Positions 23,760-32,976 are shown, counted from the stretch's first letter. The stretch is 64,000 nt of DNA from an uncultured Oscillospiraceae bacterium (GCA_934552825.1 CAKTEQ010000002.1:124001-188000), one strand, 5' to 3'. The notes: generated by a model from the sequence alone, not told the origin. Numbers and translations: made by a program.

Positions 23760-24620
23760 ATGTCCTGCAACATCTGCCCACGCGCCTGTCCAGACAGAGC
23801 CAGCGGCTTCTGCGCGTCTCCCATGGCGGCGAGCGTCCGCCGTGCGGCACTCCACTTCTGGGAAGAGCCGCCCATAAGCGGCACAAGAGGTTCCGGCACC
23901 GTGTTCTTTTCCGGCTGCAGCCTCAGATGCGTATTCTGCCAGAATTTTGAAATAAGCCGCTCCGGTGGGAAAGAGCTGTCTCCGGAAGAGCTGCGCCGTG
24001 TATTCTTCCGGCTCATCGGCCAGGGCGCGCACAATATAAATCTCGTGACCCCCACCCACCTTGTCCCCTGGCTGCTCCCGGCATTGAAGCCGAAACTCCC
24101 CGTTCCGGTGGTCTATAACTGCGGCGGCTATGAAAACATCAGTACGCTGCGCTCCCTTGAGGGCAGTGCGGATATATATCTGCCGGACCTGAAGTATATG
24201 CTGAAGGCCCCCGCCGGGAGGTATTCCTTCGCCCCGGATTACCCCTCCGCCGCCACTGACGCTTTGCGGGAGATGTACCGCCAGGTTGGCAACTATGAGC
24301 TAGATGACGACGGGATAATGCAAAGAGGTCTGATCGTTCGCCACCTTGTCCTGCCGGGGAATATTGAGAACACCAAAGCCGTGATTCGTTGGTTCTCCCG
24401 CTTTGCCCGGGGCAAGAGGATCATGTTCAGCCTTATGAGCCAGTACGTGCCCATGGGTAACGCCGGAAAATATCCGGAGATAAATCGAAAGCTGACCCTG
24501 GAAGAATACGACGAGGCGGTTGACTGCCTCTATGACTGCGGCATCGAGGACGGCTTCGTCCAGGAGCCGGACTCAGCGACGGCGGACTACACCCCCTCTT
24601 TCAACTACGAGGGATTATAA
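23760..24620 (+). CDS. Radical SAM protein, PflX/PflA-like (COG1313 type)
   Basis: A 286-residue radical S-adenosylmethionine protein related to pyruvate-formate-lyase activating enzymes but of unknown target. Seen: an N-terminal cysteine set (CNICPRACP...GFC), the radical SAM cluster CSLRCVFCQN near residue 57, and the glycine-rich YNCGGYENI and VLPGN segments. GAGGTG six bases upstream supports the ATG at 23760. It lies 12 bases before a C_GCAxxG redox-protein gene and has its own promoter. There is no pyruvate formate-lyase gene in the window. Confidence 0.86.
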   Translation: MSCNICPRACPDRASGFCASPMAASVRRAALHFWEEPPISGTRGSGTVFFSGCSLRCVFCQNFEISRSGGKELSPEELRRVFFRLIGQGAHNINLVTPTHLVPWLLPALKPKLPVPVVYNCGGYENISTLRSLEGSADIYLPDLKYMLKAPAGRYSFAPDYPSAATDALREMYRQVGNYELDDDGIMQRGLIVRHLVLPGNIENTKAVIRWFSRFARGKRIMFSLMSQYVPMGNAGKYPEINRKLTLEEYDEAVDCLYDCGIEDGFVQEPDSATADYTPSFNYEGL

Positions 24621-24632
24621 GGAGGAAACAAT

Positions 24633-25010
24633 ATGGATCCGAAAGAAAAAGCTGCAATGCTCAATCAGGACCCCAAGGACCACAAAAACTGCTGTCAGTC
24701 CGTGCTTGGCGCCCTCGCCGACAGCGTGGGACTCGACGAGGAGACCGCCGTCAATATCGGCACCTGCCTGGGTGGCGGCTGCATGTACGGCGGTATCTGC
24801 GGCGCCATAGCGGGCGCACTGATGTACACTGGACTCAAGTACGGTAGCAGCCCCGAGACCAAGAGCAAGGGCAGCGCCATACTGAAGAAATTCAGGGAAA
24901 AATACGGCTGTGTCGACTGCCGCGAGCTCGTGGCGTCGGCAGGCGGGGACCGCAGGCAGATATGCCCGCTGCTCATAGGAGACGGCGTTCAATTTGCTTT
25001 GGAAGCATGA
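24633..25010 (+). CDS. C_GCAxxG_C_C family putative redox protein
   Basis: A 125-residue cytoplasmic protein with the spaced-cysteine signature of this family: CCQSVLGAL near residues 20-28, CLGGGCMYGGICGAIAGALM near 45-64, and two later cysteines (CVDC, and C in RQICPLL). Members are thought to be redox active; no reaction is established. AAGGAGG lies nine bases before the ATG. It forms a two-gene unit with the radical SAM gene and is closed by a strong bidirectional terminator. Confidence 0.82.
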   Translation: MDPKEKAAMLNQDPKDHKNCCQSVLGALADSVGLDEETAVNIGTCLGGGCMYGGICGAIAGALMYTGLKYGSSPETKSKGSAILKKFREKYGCVDCRELVASAGGDRRQICPLLIGDGVQFALEA

Positions 25011-25011
25011 T

Positions 25012-25049
25012 AAAAGGCTCAGGGAACTCAAAGTTCCCTGAGCCTTTTT
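25012..25049. terminator. Bidirectional terminator at 25.0 kb
   Basis: AAAAGGCTCAGGGAACT and its complement pair around CAA, flanked by A and T runs. It ends the C_GCAxxG gene on one side and overlaps the last codons of the converging small gene on the other. Confidence 0.9.
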
Positions 25050-25312
25050 ATCGCGAGACTTACCGCTTCCTCCGGACTTTTCACAGCCGTTCCTTCCACG
25101 GACAGCCCTGAAACACGGAATATTCTGCCGCCAAACTCCGGCAGCGCCGTACAGCCACGGCGGCAGCCGCTGACTATCATCAGCAGGTCGTATCCTCCCT
25201 GCTCCCAGTGGACGTACTCATTCTCCTTGTCCCTGTCACGAATTGCCCCCAGCACCTGCGCCGTGTTTATAACCGGGTTGCAGCTTCCGCAGAACCGATA
25301 CCCTATCTTCAC
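25028..25312 (-). CDS. Small cysteine-containing protein of unknown function
   Basis: A 94-residue protein I do not recognise. It has a CGSCNP motif near residues 8-13 and a second pair in SGCRRGC, which suggests metal or redox chemistry. There is no signal peptide. Its start overlaps the stop of the upstream ABC exporter gene by four bases (ATGA), so the two are translationally coupled. The terminator hairpin lies partly inside its 3' end. Confidence 0.72.
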   Translation of the reverse strand: MKIGYRFCGSCNPVINTAQVLGAIRDRDKENEYVHWEQGGYDLLMIVSGCRRGCTALPEFGGRIFRVSGLSVEGTAVKSPEEAVSLAIKRLREL

Positions 25313-27081
25313 TCTCCCGGCGCCTCCCGGCTATCGCAGAACAGCTCCTGCGTATGTACGAGCGCGGCGTACCCGCCGCCCCGCGCCATAAGCTCGCTGT
25401 GGGAACCCAACTCTGTTATGCGTCCTCCCTCGATCACCGCTATCCTGTCCGCGTTTTTCACCGTGGACAATCGGTGGGCGATAACTATCGTCGTGCGCCC
25501 ACGGGAGAGCTTTTCAAAGGTCTCCTGAATTTTCGCCTCCGTCACACTGTCCAGAGCCGAGGTAGCCTCGTCCAAAATCAGCACAGACGGGTCCTTGAGG
25601 AACACCCGGGCGATGGATATACGCTGCTTCTGCCCGCCGGACAGGAGCACGCCCCGCTCACCCACGTTCGTATCAAATCCCTCGGGCATCGCCATAATAT
25701 CGTTGTATATCTCCGCCTGCCGGGCCGCGCACTCTATCTCCTCTTGGCTGGCATCCAGCTTCCCGTAGCGTATATTCTCAGCCACACTGTCCGCAAAGAG
25801 GAACACGTCCTGGGACACAACGCCTATATTCCTGTGGAGGGACTCCTGAGTGACCATGCGCACATCGTGCCCGTCTATACGGACAACCCCCTCCGTGACA
25901 TCATAAAACCTGGCGATGAGCTGGCTGAGAGTCGTCTTGCCACCCCCCGATGGTCCCACAAGGGCTACGGTCTCGCCCGGGCGGATATCCAGGGTCACGC
26001 CGTGGAGCACTTCCCTGCCCCGGCTGTACGCGAAGGACACATTGTCTATATCCACGCTGCCCCTCACATCCGTCAGAGTCAGCGCCGCGGGGTCGTCCTT
26101 TATCGTCGGCTCTATACGCATTATCTCCACGAAGCGGTGCAGCCCCGCAAAGCCCGTCGCAAGCAGCTCTGAGGATGCGGCAAGCTTTCTTATTGGACTG
26201 ATGAACGCCGTCACATACAGGCTGAAGGTTATGAGGTCTATGGTGGTGAGCCTGCTTCTCATTATCAGCGCGCCGCCCACGGCTATAACCGCCGCCGACA
26301 GAGCGCACATTGAAAATTCCATGACAGCGTTCCAGCGGCCCATCGCCTTATGGAAATTGTATTTTGACGTTCTGTATCGGTTGTTCGCGGCGTCGAATTT
26401 TTCAAGCTCCCGCTTCTCGTTTGCAAAGGCCTTCGCCGTTCGCATGCCGGAGATCGCGGACTCGAAATCCGCGTTTATCGACGCCGTCGTCTTCTTTACG
26501 TTTCTGGAGGTGTCCCTCATGTCCTTACGGCACAGCCAGATAGCCCCAAGGAGCACCGGTATCATCACTGTGAGCACCAGCGCCAGGCGCCACTGGATGG
26601 AATACATGATTATGAGCGAGCCGATTATGGTCACGGTGGAGATGAAAATATCCTCCGGTCCGTGGTGGGCAAGCTCTGTAATATCGAAGAGATCCGTCGT
26701 CATGCGGCTCATTATCTGTCCGACTCTGTTATTGTCGAAATACTCCTGCCCCAGGCTCTGGATATGGCGGTACAGGTCTCGGCGTATGTCCGTCTCCACC
26801 TTTATGCCGAAATTGTGCCCCCAGAAGGTTATTATATAGTAGAACAGTGACCTTAGCACATAGACCGCCAGCACCATACCCATGACTATCCAGAACGTTT
26901 TCCAGGCGTTCTCCGGCAGAAGCGTATACATGCACCACCTGGACACCGCCGGAAACGCCAGATCTATCGCCGAGACCATGAGCGCGCAGAGCATATCTAT
27001 TATGAACAGCCGCCGGTGAGGCTTAAAATATGAAACAAATATGGAAAGCTCCGACCTGTTCCTGAAATCGCGCTGCATCAT
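25309..27081 (-). CDS. ABC exporter half-transporter (MsbA/multidrug type)
   Basis: A 590-residue fused membrane-ATPase protein. Residues about 20-300 carry six membrane segments; the ATPase domain follows with Walker A GPSGGGKTT, Q-loop VSQDVFLF, signature LSGGQKQR, Walker B VLILDEATSALD and the H-loop IAHRLS. It would work as a dimer; as both halves are the same, a homodimer is likely. The substrate cannot be predicted. AGGAGG precedes the paired ATGs. The only partner is the small cysteine protein downstream. Confidence 0.94.
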   Translation of the reverse strand: MMQRDFRNRSELSIFVSYFKPHRRLFIIDMLCALMVSAIDLAFPAVSRWCMYTLLPENAWKTFWIVMGMVLAVYVLRSLFYYIITFWGHNFGIKVETDIRRDLYRHIQSLGQEYFDNNRVGQIMSRMTTDLFDITELAHHGPEDIFISTVTIIGSLIIMYSIQWRLALVLTVMIPVLLGAIWLCRKDMRDTSRNVKKTTASINADFESAISGMRTAKAFANEKRELEKFDAANNRYRTSKYNFHKAMGRWNAVMEFSMCALSAAVIAVGGALIMRSRLTTIDLITFSLYVTAFISPIRKLAASSELLATGFAGLHRFVEIMRIEPTIKDDPAALTLTDVRGSVDIDNVSFAYSRGREVLHGVTLDIRPGETVALVGPSGGGKTTLSQLIARFYDVTEGVVRIDGHDVRMVTQESLHRNIGVVSQDVFLFADSVAENIRYGKLDASQEEIECAARQAEIYNDIMAMPEGFDTNVGERGVLLSGGQKQRISIARVFLKDPSVLILDEATSALDSVTEAKIQETFEKLSRGRTTIVIAHRLSTVKNADRIAVIEGGRITELGSHSELMARGGGYAALVHTQELFCDSREAPGE

Positions 27082-27885
27082 CCTCTTCCCTCCTCCTTGA
27101 TGATTTTCCTGTGTATTCTACCATATCTGCCGAGAGATCTTCAAGACGGGCGACGGGCGAAAATTTTATATTGGCTCTACAATCGCTGCAAAGTTAGTGG
27201 CATGATAAGGAAACCTCAAGGAAATGGAAAGGTTTCTCACCTCAGGGAGCACATTCAAAATGTCGTTTATTTCCCCCTGCCGTACCTGCTGTCCTGCTTT
27301 CTACATCCCCTCTACGGCATGGCGATCCTGTTCATAATCAGGAGTACGGTGGGCGGCGCCATGTCCCCCCGGGAGATACTCCGCCGGAGCAATGGCATAG
27401 CTGCGACTTCTTCTTTAAAGCTGCACCAATCACAAATTTTAAAGCTAATATTTTGTAGCTATTTCTTGATCTCATTCCCATCTATCCGCGCAAAAAGCCG
27501 CCGGTTTTCCATACCGGACGGCTTTTTGCGTGAAGTAATCATATAAACGGCAATGCTGTAACCTTTCTAAACAACCGCTTCCATTTTGCTGAGTCTCTGC
27601 CTCTGAATTTGCTGCCAGACGGTTTCATTTTTCTAAGTGATTTCTGTGCTGAACATAACCATGTGATTGAGGTTTCTATTTGCGAATCATCCGCACGCAT
27701 ATTGGCGCAGGGACAGGGACTTTTCCTACCAGTTGCGCAAATTCCCTATTCGCTCAACTGGCTGTCCCGCCTTCATAGACGGCGATGGTTAAATTAACTG
27801 CTCCACCAGAATTAGCATCGCTACTGACAAAAGAGAGGGCTGTTGTTAATTAGACTGAAAAAACAGCTTTTATCTGCATCCCGCC
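27082..27885. other. Gene-poor stretch with coding-like fragments and a hairpin
   Basis: About 800 bases without a gene I can support. A plus-strand frame at 27097-27546 (149 codons) has no RBS and mixed composition; its middle part (27280-27410) has GC-rich third positions like real genes here and may be a remnant. A hairpin lies at 27489-27530. The part after 27540 is AT-rich with no pattern I recognise. Decayed genes are the simplest reading. Confidence 0.5.
27489..27530. terminator. Hairpin in the gene-poor stretch
   Basis: CGCAAAAAGCCG and CGGCTTTTTGCG pair, with an inner CCGG/CCGG step. The A and T runs are in the stem, so termination in either direction is possible. It supports an old gene end here. 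Confidence 0.65.
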
Positions 27886-29628
27886 TTATTTAACGTAGCA
27901 GCGGCAGAGGAACGCTGCGATCTGTGATCTTGTACAGTTGTTGCCGGGGCCGAACAGCCCGTTGCCCGTGCCGTCGGTGATGCCGTTTTCAACAGCCCAT
28001 GCCACCGCCTCGGCATAGTAGCTGTCGGGGAAAACATCCGAGAATTCGGTCATGCTTCCGGGCTCGGGAGTCCCAGCGACCCGCCACAGGGAGGTGACGA
28101 TCTGACCCCGGGTACAGGCAGCATCGGGGCTGAAGGTGTTGTCCGTGGTGCCCTGTGTGACCTCATGTTTGAGCATCCACTCCACCGCCCGGATATAATA
28201 TACGTCGTTCTCCACATCCACAAAGGGATTCACCCGGGAGAAACAGGGCGTCACCGTAGCTGAGCCGGCGGGCATCTTAAAGGTGAAGGTGCCGTCACCG
28301 TTGTTTTGGACAGGCAGCTGCCTACCCTGGGCATCTCTCACAATCAGCGCATCAACCCGATAGTGCCGTTTTGCCGTGACGGTGACAGTAACCCTGTCTT
28401 CCTCGACCGCTCCAGTCCCGGGGAACGAGACAAAGCCGTCAGCATCCTGCCCTAGCTCCACATGGATGGGGAAGGTGGCAGGGATGTAGGCGGGGTATAC
28501 AGGCGGCGCGGCATGGCGGACATAGCCGCATACGTTACAGGTGCTATCAGCATCGTTTTCATAGACGTGCTCTGCCTCTTCCTTGATGCTGCCAGTCAGA
28601 TCCGTACAGTCCTCGACGGTACATTCGTGCCAGTGCTTTTCGCTGTTGCTGCTCCATGTATTCTCGTCATAGTCGTGAATATGATGCGCGGAGATAACAT
28701 TGATATATCGATAGGTTTCGTGGTTTGCAGCCTCATATGTTGCAGAATCGCTGCCATTATAGTTTTCCGACGCGGTACACTCTCCATCAGCTGGAGTGAA
28801 TTTGAGGGAGTTATTTACAGCGGAATCATAGCCCTTTGCCTCCAGCGTGGTGTTGTATTTCAGCGTTGTATCAGACTTGGCGGAGATACCATAACTGTTC
28901 CGGTGAGCCTCATCTCCCGTTCCGGTGACACGTGAATCATTTCCAAATGTAATATTCCCATCATCGCAGCAGATGCCAACACTATCTCCGGAAGGGGATT
29001 GACCTGCACTGGCGGTGACCTTGGCGCCCTTGCCCACATGGATCATCCCATTAAGAAAGACACGGATACCGCAGGAGGTAATGCCGCCTGTGCCTGCGGT
29101 ACAGTTCAGCGTAACGCCATCGTCTACGGTAAGCGTCCCTTTATAAAGATAGATCCCATAAGAATGGTGAGAGTCGGCAGTGGCATCGCCACTTTTTGCG
29201 GTCAGCGTGCCCGCTCCCGTGATTCGAATAGAGGTCAGTCCATGAACGCCTATCGAGTAGTTGCCATAAACAGAAGAACCGTTGTTCACGTTGCCGGCTG
29301 TGACTGTATTATCGCCGATCAAATTGATCGTCAGCGGTTTGCTTGCTGACTCTTCCTTACAGCTTATTCCAATTCGGTCACCGTTGCCAGCTGCAACTGT
29401 AATGGCGGCGTTATTCAGCGTCAGCGTAGCGGGCGCATTCTCCGTCGCGGGGGTAAAGCTAACCGTACCGCCGTCATCCAGTACATCGTCCGCATTAGCG
29501 CTGGTGACCTGCGTACCGCCGATCCAAAGGTTATACTCGTCAACGTCGCCCTCCGCCAGTGCCGCCGTTGGCAGCAGGCCGAGGCACAACCCAAGGGCCA
29601 GCACGATGCCCCATATTCGTTTCTTCAT
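27886..29628 (-). CDS. Secreted surface protein with carbohydrate-binding-like repeats and SLH domains
   Basis: A 580-residue exported protein. Seen: a signal peptide ending near AALAEG (residue 26); a repetitive beta-helix-like region to about residue 320 with many short TLTV/ITVAAG strands; a His/Cys segment (HWHECTVEDC...CNVCGY) near 340-375; a small beta domain ending KMPAGSATVTPCFSR; and two SLH repeats near 470-580. This build is common in surface proteins of gut Clostridia. It is divergent from a broken regulator gene with an operator cluster between them. Ligand unknown. Confidence 0.88.
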   Translation of the reverse strand: MKKRIWGIVLALGLCLGLLPTAALAEGDVDEYNLWIGGTQVTSANADDVLDDGGTVSFTPATENAPATLTLNNAAITVAAGNGDRIGISCKEESASKPLTINLIGDNTVTAGNVNNGSSVYGNYSIGVHGLTSIRITGAGTLTAKSGDATADSHHSYGIYLYKGTLTVDDGVTLNCTAGTGGITSCGIRVFLNGMIHVGKGAKVTASAGQSPSGDSVGICCDDGNITFGNDSRVTGTGDEAHRNSYGISAKSDTTLKYNTTLEAKGYDSAVNNSLKFTPADGECTASENYNGSDSATYEAANHETYRYINVISAHHIHDYDENTWSSNSEKHWHECTVEDCTDLTGSIKEEAEHVYENDADSTCNVCGYVRHAAPPVYPAYIPATFPIHVELGQDADGFVSFPGTGAVEEDRVTVTVTAKRHYRVDALIVRDAQGRQLPVQNNGDGTFTFKMPAGSATVTPCFSRVNPFVDVENDVYYIRAVEWMLKHEVTQGTTDNTFSPDAACTRGQIVTSLWRVAGTPEPGSMTEFSDVFPDSYYAEAVAWAVENGITDGTGNGLFGPGNNCTRSQIAAFLCRCYVK

Positions 29629-29723
29629 AAAAATCCTCCTATGCAGTTACGTTCCTCTGAACTGTTTATAATAGCATCATAGCGCATACTCTGCGCAATA
29701 CAATATGATATGTCAAAATGACC

Positions 29724-29754
29724 GTGCCAAATTTTTGGCACAATTTGTGCCAAA
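29724..29754. promoter_or_regulatory. Three alternating half-sites (overlapping dyads) between divergent genes
   Basis: GTGCCAAA (29724-29731), TTTGGCAC (29734-29741) and GTGCCAAA (29747-29754) form two overlapping palindromes. They lie between the surface-protein gene and the regulator gene, just upstream of the regulator promoter, as expected for a shared operator. Confidence 0.72.
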
Positions 29755-29759
29755 ATATG

Positions 29760-29788
29760 TTGACGCATTCCAATCTCCGCCATATATA
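29760..29788 (+). promoter_or_regulatory. Promoter of the broken regulator gene
   Basis: TTGACG and TATATA are 17 bases apart, 22 bases before the ATG at 29811. Confidence 0.75.
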
Positions 29789-29810
29789 GAGGCGAAATGG
29801 AGGTATCACC

Positions 29811-31090
29811 ATGTTTGCCGAACGATTTGACGCACTGATGAATATTGCAAAACTTTCCAACAGCCAGCTGGGGCGGGAAATCAACATGAACCCCACCTAT
29901 GTGGGGCGACTGCGTTCCGGCGCACGTCCGCTGCCGAAACGGCACGAGTTTTTACCCAACATATGCGTCTATCTGGCGGCGCACATTCAAAAGGACTATC
30001 AACTCATCGCTCTGCAGAAGCTCACCGGTATTACCAGCTCTGCCGCCGTCTCCCGAGAGGATATGGCGCTGTATCTGGAGCGTTGGCTGCGGGAGCAGGA
30101 GTCGGATACCGGCGCGGCCACTGGGCGCCTAATTTCCGGCTTTTCCCGTTTGGCATCCCGCCCCCGCCCGGTCTCAACGCCCAGCGCCGTTGAGGACGCG
30201 CCCCAGAAATACGCCACCTATCTCTACGGCAACGGGGGCAAGCGAAAGGCGGTGGAGCAGTTTTTTAATGATCTTGCAGGAGAAAACACCAAAGACTCTG
30301 CTGCTGTTCTCCGATGAGAACATGGTCTGGCTCTATGAGGCCCCCTCCTTTGCCGCCCGATGGGCGGAGCTCTTCAACCAAGTGCTTATGAAGGGAACCC
30401 GCTTTCGGATTATCCACACCGTGTCCCGCAACTTGAACGAGATGATCGAGGCCGTGACCAAGTGGGTACCTATTCATCACAGACCGTGCAGCCATTGACG
30501 CGCTGGTTGCGGAGTATGAGCGATACTTTGCACTCTGCCGCCCGTTGATGCGGGTTTATACCCAGCAGGACACCAGGGTTTTCAGTCAGGCCAGGGACAC
30601 GCTGGTTCGGGCCGAAAGGGATGCTTATCTGCTCAGCGCCATACCGCCCCTGTTTGCCATACCAGAGAGGCTGATGCAAGCACTGGCGAAACAGAGTGGG
30701 AACACGGAGCTGCCCACTCTGTGGCAGCGCAGTCTTATGCAGTTCCGAAGAAACATCAAAAAGCATTGCCTCTCCTTGATACTACTGGACCCTCAGATTG
30801 CCGCACTCACGCCGGATCTTCTGCACCCGCTTACCGTGGACAGCGAGACCGTCGGGGTACTCTCTTATACCGAGGAGCAATACGCCCTGCATATCCACCG
30901 TTTGTATCAGCTGGAAAAGCAGTACGAAAATCTGCGGGTGTCCTTCCGCAACGATATTGCAGGCAACACAGTGCTCTATGTCAAGGAGAACATCGGCGTT
31001 ATCATGGCAAAAACCGATTCTCCCATGTCTGCATTTGTTTCCGAAGACCGTAATATGATACGCGCCTTCCGGGAGTACTTGACGGTCTAA
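29811..31090 (+). pseudogene. HTH transcriptional regulator broken by a frameshift and an apparent deletion
   Basis: Three consecutive frames read as parts of one protein. The first (from 29811) has an N-terminal helix-turn-helix (LSNSQLGREINMNPTYVGRLRSG). At a run of six T (30261-30266) the coding sense passes to the next frame, giving EQFLMILQEKTPKTLLLFSDENMVWLYE. Near 30460 it passes to the third frame, SGYLFITDRAAIDALVAEYERYFALCRPLM, which runs to 31090. The second junction also seems short of residues. GGAGG precedes the start, so an N-terminal fragment of 168 residues could still be made. A sequencing slip in the T run is possible for the first lesion but not easily for both. Confidence 0.78.
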
Positions 31091-31169
31091 CAGCGGTCTT
31101 GACTGGGCCCGGGACAAGAACTAACCTCAAATACAAATACGCAGGATATTCCTTCTTTGCAAATTGGAA

Positions 31170-31210
31170 CACAGTCGGCGTACCGGATTCGGTACGCCGA
31201 CTGTGCTTTT
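31170..31210 (+). terminator. Strong hairpin after the broken regulator
   Basis: CACAGTCGGCGTACC pairs perfectly with GGTACGCCGACTGTG, followed by CTTTTAC. It separates the pseudogene from the converging ECF gene. Confidence 0.82.
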
Positions 31211-31275
31211 ACTTTGATTTGAACGATTATAATTCTGCCTTATACGCAAGTAGCTTTGTCATCCGTGCTGTTTAA

Positions 31276-31794
31276 TTAGCCCATTCTGTTATAGTGCTTA
31301 TGTATACCGCACTTCCAGCACAGCAGCATTCCGACAACAGCCCCCACAACAGCCTGCAATATCTGGTACGGCAGCTTGACAAGCGCATACTCCGGCGTGC
31401 TGTAAATAAACGCTCTGCCAAGGGAATATCCCACTACCATTATGACAGCCCCCAGGGCAACGCCGATGCCTGAAGCGAGGACAGGACGGTTCTTAAGCAC
31501 CTTGTGGGAAAGCAGGGATATCACAACAGCCTGCAGACCGTGGGTCACGAGGGAGACAAACATAGGCGTCGGATAGAAAAACAGATCTCCGAGAAATGCG
31601 CCGACGCCGCCCACCATGAATGCGCCGAAGGGATCCAGCAGGATGGCTGCCGTACATATGACGATATCATTCATATAAAGGTGCCCGCCCGGTACCGGTA
31701 CGCCGAATGAGCTCGCTGCCACATTGAGCGCCATGAACATCGCTGTGGTGCACAGCCACAGTGTGGTCCTCTTTTTTCTGCTCGTCTCCTGCAT
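31276..31794 (-). CDS. ECF transporter substrate-binding (S) component
   Basis: A 172-residue integral membrane protein with about six hydrophobic segments and the S-component layout (LYMNDIVICTAAILLDPFGAFMVGGVGAFLGDLFF). It would bind a vitamin-type substrate and use shared EcfAAT modules encoded elsewhere. The ATG at 31794 has AAGGAGG eight bases upstream; a longer reading is less well supported. It is divergent from a MocR/PdxR-type regulator, a pairing often seen with vitamin B6 transport, so pyridoxine is a plausible but unproven substrate. Confidence 0.85.
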   Translation of the reverse strand: MQETSRKKRTTLWLCTTAMFMALNVAASSFGVPVPGGHLYMNDIVICTAAILLDPFGAFMVGGVGAFLGDLFFYPTPMFVSLVTHGLQAVVISLLSHKVLKNRPVLASGIGVALGAVIMVVGYSLGRAFIYSTPEYALVKLPYQILQAVVGAVVGMLLCWKCGIHKHYNRMG

Positions 31795-31886
31795 TGCTAT
31801 GTCCTCCTTGCAATTCATTTGAAGATGTTATACAATGCTTTCTGATAATATTAAATATCCAGAAACGGAGTAAATAATATAGCCAG

Positions 31887-32972
31887 ATGAACTATATCAT
31901 TGATAAAAATGACCGTCCCGTTTATCTTCAGCTGTACAGGCAGGTGCGGGATGACATAATCGGCGGCGCTTTCCCCTACGGCAGCCGCCTCCCCTCGAAG
32001 CGCGTTCTCGCCGAGGAGAGCGGTGTGAGCACCGTGACCGTAGAGCACGCCTATGCCCTGCTGTGCGACGAGGGGTATGCCAGACCTATGGAGCGCAGCG
32101 GATATTTCGTCATATTCCGCAGAGATAAGGGCTACGCGGCGGCCGTCGGGACCCCTGAACCTCCAGCCATACCCGCACCGCAGACCTACCCGGGTTTTTC
32201 CCTCTCTATCCTCAGCAAAACCATGCGCCGCGTCCTCACCGAGTATCACGACGTGATACTGGACAAATCACCGAATTCAGGGCGTCTCGAACTGCGCGGC
32301 GCCATCCGGCAATATCTAGCCAGGAACAGAAGGATAAACGTCAGCACGGAACAGATAATAATCGGCTCCGGCGCGGAATATCTCTACGGGCTTATTGTGG
32401 ACCTTCTCGGCAGAGACAAAACCTACGCCATCGAGTCCCCGTCCTACGATAAACTCGAGCTCATCTACCGTTCAGCAGGCGTCGAGTGCGAACGGCTCCC
32501 CCTCGCCGCCGACGGGATCGACAGTCTCGCTCTCGCCGGAAGCCAGGCTGATGTGCTCCACACGACTCCATATCGGAGCTTCCCCAGCGGCGTCACAGCC
32601 TCCGCGTCGAAGCGTCATGAGTACATCCGCTGGGCGGAGACCGGCGGGCGGTTCATAATAGAGTCCGACTACGGCTCTGAGTTTTCCGTGGCGTCACAGC
32701 CTATGGAAACTCTTTTCGTGCTGTCAAAGCAGGACAACGTGATTTATCTCAACACTTTTTCAAAGACCATCTCCCCTTCCATACGCGTTGGATATATGGT
32801 CCTGCCCCGGCAGCTCGTGCAGCCATTTCAGGAAAGACTCGGCTTCTATTCCTGCACTGTACCCACTTTCGAACAGTTCGTTCTGACAGAGCTGATAAAC
32901 GGCGGCGACTTCGAGCGTCACATCAACCGCGTGCGCAGAAATAAGCGCAGGGAACTGAAAAACGAGAAATAA
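31887..32972 (+). CDS. MocR/PdxR-type GntR regulator, C-terminally short
   Basis: A GntR winged helix (residues 1-75, LYRQVRDDIIGGAFPYGSRLPSKRVLAEESGVS) fused to an aminotransferase fold. Seen: NSGRLELRGAIRQYLARNR, GSGAEYLYGLIVDLL and the PLP-lysine motif NTFSKTISPSIRVGYM near residue 290. Full members have about 460 residues; this one has 361 and stops in HINRVRRNKRRELKNEK with a hairpin directly after, so about 100 residues of the aminotransferase small domain are missing. The RBS is weak (GGAG 16 bases upstream). It probably controlled the divergent ECF gene; it may now be impaired. Confidence 0.83.
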   Translation: MNYIIDKNDRPVYLQLYRQVRDDIIGGAFPYGSRLPSKRVLAEESGVSTVTVEHAYALLCDEGYARPMERSGYFVIFRRDKGYAAAVGTPEPPAIPAPQTYPGFSLSILSKTMRRVLTEYHDVILDKSPNSGRLELRGAIRQYLARNRRINVSTEQIIIGSGAEYLYGLIVDLLGRDKTYAIESPSYDKLELIYRSAGVECERLPLAADGIDSLALAGSQADVLHTTPYRSFPSGVTASASKRHEYIRWAETGGRFIIESDYGSEFSVASQPMETLFVLSKQDNVIYLNTFSKTISPSIRVGYMVLPRQLVQPFQERLGFYSCTVPTFEQFVLTELINGGDFERHINRVRRNKRRELKNEK

Positions 32973-32976
32973 AGAA

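Noticed and set aside
27097..27546. A 149-codon plus-strand gene
   Set aside because: No ribosome binding site, uneven composition, it begins inside the exporter's promoter region and ends inside a hairpin-bearing stretch.
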